This document shows, piece by piece, positions 1 to 8,100 of a stretch of DNA of 30,247 nt. The notes beneath the pieces were generated by a model. It had not been told where the DNA came from. It searched no databases and saw only the letters and a program-made list of their open reading frames with translations. Source of the DNA: DASYML01 sp036009045 (GTDB lineage: Bacteria; Acidobacteriota; Blastocatellia; Pyrinomonadales; Pyrinomonadaceae); the NCBI GenBank assembly GCA_036009045.1, contig DASYML010000081.1, positions 1 through 30,247 of the forward strand, written 5' to 3'. The translations under genes and the position numbers were made by a program. Within the stretch, counting starts at the first letter, position 1; each line of letters begins with the position of its first letter.

Positions 1-20
1 AGGATGCCTGCACAGGGGCC

Positions 21-172
21 ATATAGCGGTTTGCACTTGAGTGCGACTGCGTGTCAGTACCGCCTGCTTAAGCCGGGCGGGTTTCCTTGCTCAGCCACGA
101 CCCGCCCGGCTTAAGCAGGCGGTACTGACACGGACGCTTGCCGATGTTCGCATCCAATTGCAAACCGCTTAT
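21..172. repeat. Palindromic MITE/REP-like element, copy 1
   Basis: Positions 50-82 and 100-132 form a perfect 33-bp inverted repeat around a 17-base loop; its core is GCCTGCTTAAGC. Outside it lies a shorter inverted repeat, AGCGGTTTGCA at 25-35 against its complement at 159-169. This nested layout resembles a MITE or a REP/BIME unit. A related copy begins near 30160 and shares the lead-in TGAGTGCGACTG, the spacing and the core stem. No transposase is present, so any mobilising enzyme would act in trans. The boundaries are my estimate from the outer repeat. Confidence 0.75.
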
Positions 173-361
173 AGTGGGGTCATGCACTGTGGCCTCAGAA
201 ATTTTAAAGCAGGGGGTGGAATCATTCACATCCAGGGATGAGAGGACTGGGGAAAATTCTTCTACGGGCAGCGTTACGTTTCTTACGGGAAAGGCCACAC
301 ACAGGTGCAAGCACGAAATCGAAGCAGGGTCTCGTGCAAATCTGGTCCCAAGGAGAAGGTA

Positions 362-1648
362 ATGAAAAAGGAAAGATTGATTGCGTCCGTCCTGTGGATA
401 GCGATGATGGCCTCCGCAGTGTGTGCTCAAAGCGCGAGACCATCCGCCCCGTCAACCTCATCGGCAACGCCGAACAAGCCCGCATCCCAAACTTTAGTCA
501 TGGGAGGAACAGCAGCGCTCTTCAACAGTTGGCAAATCCGCCCGAACGATAATGACGGTTATTTCTCGTCCGATATTCCGCAGCCGGTGTGCGGGCTGGA
601 TAACGGCCTTTTCAAAATCTACATCTTCACCAATTTCGATTATTACCCCAGCAAGAATTTCCATAACTACTCCAACGCGGTGAGAGTCGGGGCCATCAAC
701 ACGCCCGCAGACACATACCAGTTGTTGAGCAGTAATGTCGCCAATGACGCGCATAGTCTGCCCGGCACGAGATGGGAGTTTGCCGCCGCAGGCGTGGCGA
801 ACGGGACGACCAGCAAACTTTATCTTTTCGGTGGTAAGAATTCGTCCGGCGAATTCAATGAAGTCTATTCGTACACGCCCGGAACGGGTTTCAGTTCGAG
901 CGCGGTGACAACCATTCCGACTCGTAACGGGATAGACGGGAAGCGTTCCGGCGCGGTCGCCGTGCCCGCCAAAGGAATGATCTATCTTTTTGGCGGGCAG
1001 CAGGGCGGCAATTCAGTGCTCAAGCAAGTTTTAGAATTCGACCCGCAAGCCAATCAATTTACGTCGAGGGTTCTCGCGCCCATGCCTGAAGGATTTCACG
1101 GGGCGAGAGGCATGACGAAAGCAGTCGGAACCGACAATTACATTTATCTGGTCGGCGCTCGCACGACCGCATACGGCGCTCCCAACTATAAGATTTACCG
1201 CTTCGATGTCCAGAGCGGAGTCACGCAGGAAATAAAGGACCTCAATAATCCTTCCGCGCCTTTGACGATTCCCGATGGCTCCGGTTATCCGATGATTACC
1301 TGGGACCCCAATGGAAATGTCAGGATTATCGCTGCCAGCGCCAACGGCTCAGCAGGCCCCTGGACCTGGGGAAACATACAGGCGTGGATTTTGAATGATA
1401 ACTACACGTTGCCCAACAACGGCAAGGCGACGCTCACGCCCGCGCCCTATAACGACGCGGCGCGAGCCAGAGATATGGCCGGAGCCGTCAAATGCGGAAA
1501 TGGCATGTATCTGATTGGCGGGACTTACGGTCACGGCACGACATTCCAGAATCGTGGGATGCTGGTGGATAAACTTGGCGGGCTGACCTACGGCCCGGTT
1601 AAAACTCTGGACATTAAGGTTAAGGCTATCTCAACGACGGCCCCTTAG
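362..1648 (+). CDS. Secreted kelch-repeat-like beta-propeller protein
   Basis: The ATG at 362 is chosen because AAGGAGAAGG lies just upstream and because it begins a clean signal peptide (MKKERLIASVLWIAMMASAVCAQ), giving 428 residues; the frame is open back to 305. The mature part contains spaced kelch-style strands: LYLFGG (about residue 153), IYLFGG (about 207), IYLVGA (about 261) and MYLIGG (about 382). Each closes a block with conserved Gly and aromatic residues, as in beta-propeller blades. No catalytic motif is visible. Such exported propellers usually bind glycans or proteins, but nothing here fixes the ligand. An intrinsic terminator follows 13 bases after the stop, so the gene is probably monocistronic and separate from the giant gene downstream. 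I did not find a convincing promoter. Confidence 0.8.
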   Translation: MKKERLIASVLWIAMMASAVCAQSARPSAPSTSSATPNKPASQTLVMGGTAALFNSWQIRPNDNDGYFSSDIPQPVCGLDNGLFKIYIFTNFDYYPSKNFHNYSNAVRVGAINTPADTYQLLSSNVANDAHSLPGTRWEFAAAGVANGTTSKLYLFGGKNSSGEFNEVYSYTPGTGFSSSAVTTIPTRNGIDGKRSGAVAVPAKGMIYLFGGQQGGNSVLKQVLEFDPQANQFTSRVLAPMPEGFHGARGMTKAVGTDNYIYLVGARTTAYGAPNYKIYRFDVQSGVTQEIKDLNNPSAPLTIPDGSGYPMITWDPNGNVRIIAASANGSAGPWTWGNIQAWILNDNYTLPNNGKATLTPAPYNDAARARDMAGAVKCGNGMYLIGGTYGHGTTFQNRGMLVDKLGGLTYGPVKTLDIKVKAISTTAP

Positions 1649-1660
1649 GAAAATATTCAG

Positions 1661-1703
1661 CATGAGAAAAACCCTGGTCTGCAACGGCCAGGGTTTTCTC
1701 ATG
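1661..1703 (+). terminator. Intrinsic terminator after the kelch-like gene
   Basis: CATGAGAAAAACCCTGG pairs with CCAGGGTTTTCTCATG across a 10-base loop. The G+C stem CCCTGG/CCAGGG is flanked by an A-run and a T-run (AAAA...TTTT), the usual bidirectional terminator form. It starts 13 bases after the stop codon. Confidence 0.75.
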
Positions 1704-2163
1704 CCGCAATTCTTTATCGTCAAACGCGACCCTCTCTCATTGCTTCCTCAACATAGAAGATGACGCGCTCCACCGCGCCCCCTCTCTTGACTTAACCCTT
1801 TAGCCCGTCTAAGATGCACGCACCACGCGGTTACATTGGAGTCGTGACCAGAGTAGTCACTACCAGAGGTCAGCAATTCCACCTTCGGTTATCAGTCAAC
1901 AATCGTAATTTCCAGACGCCCAGCCCATCGCTCTACGGCCCGTTGTGCGTCCACAGCCTGCGATCAATCCGACCCCATCGCAGCCTTCTCCGAGTCAAGC
2001 CCTTCAGGCCACAGGAACAGCAAGGGACCACCTTCATTCCAAAGGCCCAGGAGCCAGCGGGTTGATTTGTTAAAGTCTGCCACACCCGCGCCCGAACTTA
2101 AATCTAAGCGCAATCGCCAGTCCCCTCTGAGTGATGTCATCGAATCCAATGCCGGAGTTCCCC
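1704..2163. other. Intergenic region with long leader before the giant C25 gene
   Basis: There is no supported gene in these 460 bases. They contain one promoter-like sequence at 1787-1815 and then about 345 bases of potential untranslated leader. An open frame at 1814-2065 has no ribosome site and a composition unlike a protein. I see no riboswitch fold that I recognise. Confidence 0.5.
1787..1815 (+). promoter_or_regulatory. Candidate sigma-70-type promoter for the giant C25 gene
   Basis: TTGACT (1787-1792) and TAAGAT (1810-1815) are separated by exactly 17 bases, close to TTGACA/TATAAT. It would start transcription near 1822, leaving a leader of about 340 bases before the ATG at 2164. This is a consensus match only. 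Confidence 0.45.
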
Positions 2164-5100
2164 ATGAATAGATTGAGAAGCCTCTTGACCCCCCCCACCA
2201 TCAGCGCCCGTCTGCTCACCCTCATCGCCGTCCTCACACTCGTCACCGCAGCGACCGCGACGGCCTACATGCAGACGCGCAAAGCGCCGCCGCAAGAGCC
2301 AGCGAAGCCAGCGAGCCGCGTCTCGCTCAAGGGCTTGCCGCAAGAGGTCAAAGATAAAGCGCAGACCGAGAAGGTCACAGGGCAAGCGCCCGTGCAAGAC
2401 GTTATCACGCCTCAGATCGCATCCTCGAACAACTACGTCTTTACGACGGCGACGAACGGCTCGCTGACTGACATGAGCACAGGCACGACCACACTGGTCG
2501 CCGCCGATCAGGACGATACGGCCTCATCTGTTTTTAATATCGGGTTCGACTTTTACTTTCAGGGCGTGAGGTTCACGCAGTTTTCCGCCAACTCAAACGG
2601 CTTGATGCGTCTCGGCGCGACAGCCGTGCAAGGCGGCAGCCCTTACAAGCCTCTGGCGCAGGCGAGCATCCCCTTGATTACGCCCTACGGCGCAGATCAA
2701 CGCACCCTCGCCACCACCGGCAAGGTTCACGCGAAGGTCATCGGGACTGCGCCCAATCGCGCGCTCGTCGTCGAATGGCTCAACATGCAGTCGAATTTCA
2801 ATTCGGGTGGAGCGGCAGACCTCACTTATCAAGCGAGGCTATCTGAAACGACAGGGATTATTGAGTACGTTTACGGCAACGCGACGATGAGCACGGCGGG
2901 CGCAGCCGATGTCAACTCAAAAGACCCGAATATAGGTTTCTCTTCGAGCAACACAGCGGGCACGGTCGGCTCTGTCACCGCGCCGCAAACAGGCACGCCC
3001 GCGCCCACATATAACGGCGCGTCGGCCACGCCCGTCGCCAACACTTACACGGCTGGCACTATCACAGTCCTGAACTCTGCGGCCAACAGTTCGAGAAGAG
3101 TCTTCACCTTCACGCCTCCAACGGCGACCGCGCCAACTAACCTGACATTCACCGCCGTCACGCCCTCGTCCATGACGCTCAACTGGACGGACTCGCCGGA
3201 TGAACAAGCCTACGCGATTTTTAACTCCACGGACGGCACGAACTTTAACTTCGTCACTCAACCCGCACAGAACGCGACTTCGCAGAATGTCACCGGACTC
3301 ACTCCGAGCACTACATACACATGGCGAGTCTTGGCCGTTTCTGAGGGCGCAGTAAGTTCTGCGTTATCGGGCAGTCAGGCGACAACTGCGCCCGGAAATA
3401 TCACTTCAAATGCTGTCACCGGCAATTGGAGCGCTACTACTACGTGGGCTGGCGGCGTTGTGCCAACGGCAGGGGACAATGTCACGATTGCCAATGGTGC
3501 GACGGTCACTATTGATGTTGCGGCGAACGCTTATAGCTTAACGGTTGGTCAGGGTACATCCGGTATTCTTCAATATGCATCAGCAACCGCGCAGACTTTG
3601 ACTGTTGGTACAGATGTCACCATCGCAAGCAGCGGCACATTCCGGTCAAACACTGCGGGAACAATTACCACACACAGTCTTTCTCTTGGCGGGAACTTGA
3701 CTAACAACGGAACGCTAGACTTCAGCACAAACACCAACACGGCAGGTGCGGGCATCACGTTTACGGGCGCGGCTAATAACACATTTGGCGGCACTGGCGC
3801 AACGACGGATGTGCGTGCTATCACTATCAACAAAGGTACGACAACAACTCCTGTACTCGAATTAAACACGTCTAATTTTACGGTTCAGGGAGTTACGACA
3901 GACGTTGCTGGATTCCTCACGTTGACGAGCGGGACATTTAAGCTTTCGGGTACGTTCGCGGGCACAAATCGCGTCTTTACAGCAGCCGCCTACACAATCG
4001 GCACTGGTGCTACACCGTTCCCTGGTTTCTGGCTCAATAATGCGAACTATACCGTTGCGGCTCAGAACGGCTCACCGACAGTTAATGGTGGCTTGTTGCG
4101 TGTTACAACTGGCACTTTCAATATTGGAACTGCCTCAGGCAACACAATGACAATGCTCAACGGCAGTTCGGTTATTGTTGAAGGGGGAGCCGTTAATGTT
4201 GCTGGCCGACTCTCCGCAAACAGTGCTACTAGCCTTCTCTCCTACAATCAATCGGCTGGCACGGTCACCGTCAACACCGCAGGTAACATTTCGACTACAC
4301 TGGCGAGTTTCGACACGGGCACGGCAAGCACTTCTTCATTTACAATATCCGGCGGCACAATCGTTACGCAACTCGCTGGCACAGGTGCGTCTGGCCCGCG
4401 CGACTTCCGCAACAGCGTCGGCATACAGAGCATCACTGGCGGCACATTGCAGTTAGGCAACGCCAGTTCCGGTGTGGCAAAGACATTCAACATTCAAGGC
4501 TCTATTCCTAATTTCATAATCTCAAATGCGTCGGCTAATCATTCAGCCACATGTCAAGGGCAGACTAACATCTTCGGCAATTCAACCGTCTCATCCGGCA
4601 CGACGCTGACGCTTAACGGGCAGTTTTATATACAAATTGGTGCGAGCTTTACCAATAACGGCACAGTCAACGGAACGACAGCAAGCAGTCGCTTCTATTT
4701 TCTCGGCAGTGGCGCGCAAACGTACAGCGGTAGCGGCTTGGTCACTGCTCCGCTCGCTTCGCTCGACATGGACAATCCCAGCGGATTGACCCTTAGCTCG
4801 ACCAATCAAATCATCACTTCGAGAGTTGACCTCTTCAGAGGGACAATCACTAACAGCAACAAGATAACGCTTGGCAATGGCGGCGTGACCACCGCCGCAA
4901 CTCAATTCGGCGTTGCGGCTGGCACTACTCCCGGCGGCTCATACGATCAATCACCTGTGTTCAATGCTCCCGGCAGCTATGGAATTGTCTATGCACAGGA
5001 ATCAGTTGGCAGGACTACGGGCTTTGAAATTCCTGCGAGCAGAGATATCAATTTTATTACTGAGGACAACACTAATAACGTAACTCTCTCCGGTGGCGAC

Positions 5101-8100
5101 CTGACCATCACCACAATCGGAGCTAACGTTGGCGCAGTAACATTGACCAACGGTAGATTTATTACAGGCAGCAATACTTTAATAATCAATTCAGCTACGA
5201 CCCAATCAACAGTCACTCGCACCAACGGTTATGTTGACGGCAACCTGAGAAAAACCTATACCGCCACAGGCTCGAAGACGTTTGAAGTTGGCACGGCCAA
5301 TGGTTATTCGCCAGTGGCGGCCAATGTCACCGCAGGCACGGGCAGTTTCACCGCCAAAGCTGTGCAGGGCAAACAGCCGAACATCTCCGGCGCGAACGCC
5401 CTCAGTAGATACTGGACGCTGACGGCGACGGGTCTCACCGCAGACCTGACCTTCAACTATCTCGCGGGCGATGTCATCGGCACGGAAGCCAATTACAAAA
5501 TCTTCAAGTACAACGGCGGCTTCACGCAGTTCAACCCGACCACGCTTAATACAGCGACGCACGTCGCCACGCTCAGCGGCATCTCGTCATTCTCCGACTG
5601 GACGCTTGCTGAACCTACAGCCATTCAATCCGGCAGTTTGCAATTCTCCTCTGCCACATACACCGACAGCGAGACCAACACAGACCACACCTTCAATGTG
5701 CCGGTGACACGCACGGGCGGCACGGACGGCGCGGTCTCCGTTGATTACGCCGTCACCGACGGCACGGCCAACGCGGGCAGTGATTACACCGTCTCTCCCG
5801 CGACCGGGACGCTCAACTGGGCGGCGGGCGATGCCGCAAACAAGAACATCACCATCACCGTCAAAGGCGATACCACGTTTGAGCCTGACGAAACCATCAA
5901 CTTTGCCATTACAAACCCGCAGGGCGGCGCGACGCTCGGCTCTCCCAGCATCGCCATTCTGACCATCACGAATGACGACCCCACTCCGAAATATCGCAGC
6001 GCCGCTTCCGGCAACTGGAACAGCACTTCGACGTGGGAGACATCACCGGACGGCAACACCTGGACAGCCGCAGTCACTACGCCCAACGCCGCCTCTGGCA
6101 CCATCACCGTCCGCAGCCCGCACGTCGTCACCGTCACCGCGAGTGTTGACGCGGACCAGTTGACCGTTGACAGCGGCGGCAAAATCTCCGTCAACAACGG
6201 CGTCACCTTCACCATCGCAGACGGCACGGGCACGGACCTGATAGACAGCGGCACGGTCGCCACCGCCGGAACCATCACCGATAACGGTCAGGCTTTAATC
6301 AACGACACGCTGCAAATAGATCAGGGCGGATTCCCCGGAGGCGGGACGGGGACTTACGCCTACGACCAGACGAACGGCGTGCTTGTCTTCAACAACACGT
6401 CCGGCTCTTTCGGCGTCAACAACGTCAACTTCTGGCCGACCACCAACGGCCCGCAGAACGTCAACGTTAAGAACCCGCCCAACGGCGGCATCACGATGAA
6501 CGTCGCGCGCACCGTCAACCTTCTCTTCCAGTACGCCGCAGGGGTCAGCGGCGCGGGCAACCTGACTTTGAACGGGATCGTGCAAGTCAATATTGGCGGC
6601 TTCACCTCTGGCTCGCCGACCTACGGCGCATCTTCGCTTCTCAAGTACAACACGGGCGGCACATACGGGCGCAACGGCGAGTGGTTGCCGAACGCGACGA
6701 GCGGCGCGGGCTATCCCAACAACGTCCAACTGAGCAACAACACGACGCTCGACCTCGCCAACAGTTCCACGACGCAGCCCTTCCAGATGGCGGGCACGCT
6801 GACGATTGACTCCGGCTCGACGATGCAGTTGGCCGGGTCAACGCCTCTGACGCAGCCGCTCACAGTCCTCGGTTCCGTCAACATCAACGGCACGCTCAAT
6901 CTCTCGACCGCACTCGGCGGCGACCTCGTGACGCAGGGCAACTTTACCAACAACGGAACCTTCGCGCCCAACAACCGCGCGGTCTTCTTCACGGGCGGCA
7001 ACACGCAGACCGCCAGCGACGGCAGCGGCACTCTGACGATGCCTTACGTGCGCATCAACAAGAGCGGCGGCACTGTCCAGTTAAATTCTGACCTGACGAC
7101 GCTCGGCCCCGGCGGCGGAGACTCCATTCAATTCACGGGCGCGACCAGCACGCTCACGCTCAACGGCAGAACTCTGACGCTCGGCTCGACCATCGGGAGC
7201 ATCCCGGCGGGTTCCGGCTTCGTCGGCAGCAACACTTCAAAGATGTCTCTACAGGACGGCGGCTCTGCGGGCGCGATGGGCACGCTCGTCTTCGTCAGTG
7301 GTAGCGAGACGCTGCAAAACCTGACGATGAATCGCACGGGCGGCGCGGGTTCAGTCACGCTCGGCTCGCCGCTCACCGTCAACGGCACGCTGACATTGAC
7401 GAACGGCATCATCAACACGGGCAGCAACGTGCTCACGCTCGGCGCTTCTGCCACTTCCACGGGCGCTTCCAACGCCAGCTATGTCTTCGGCAACCTGAAG
7501 AAGATTTACGCCACCACCGGCAGCTTCACCTTCGACGTGGGTGACGCGGGTTATAGTCCCGTAATGATTGACGCGACCGCCGGTTCCGGTGATGTGACGG
7601 CGAAGGCCATCCACGAGTTCCAACCGCGCATAGGCAATACGACCAGGGCGTTGCAACGCTACTGGAGGCTGACCAACAACGGCATCACGCAGGCTAACCT
7701 GACCTTCCAGTATCAAGCCTCGGACGTGCCCGGCACGGCCAACGAACCGCTCTTCCAAATCTTCAAGATTGACGGCAATACCGTCGCCATGCAGCCCGGC
7801 GTCGTCAACGCCGTGTCACACAACGCGACCGCGCCCGCCGTCACCTCCTTCTCCGATTGGACGCTGGCAGAGGCCATCGCGCCGACCGCCGTCAAGCTCA
7901 TCAACTTTGACGCGACGAGCGATAGCGGTCTGGTCAGGCTTGAATGGAACACAGGTTATGAGGCGCGCAATCTCGGCTTTAATCTCTATCGTGAGCAGAA
8001 CGGGAGACGCACTCGCGTGACGCCTTCGATGCTCGCGGGTTCCGCGCTCCTGACGGGGCCCAGGTCCGTGCTCACGGCGGGCCATTCATACACCTGGTTC

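Noticed and set aside
68..430. Open frames on both strands around the first palindromic repeat
   Set aside because: They run through the inverted repeat and have no start signals; the repeat itself explains the open frames.
1814..2065. An 83-residue open frame in the leader of the giant gene
   Set aside because: There is no ribosome site, and the Pro/Arg/Ser-rich composition is unlike a folded protein.
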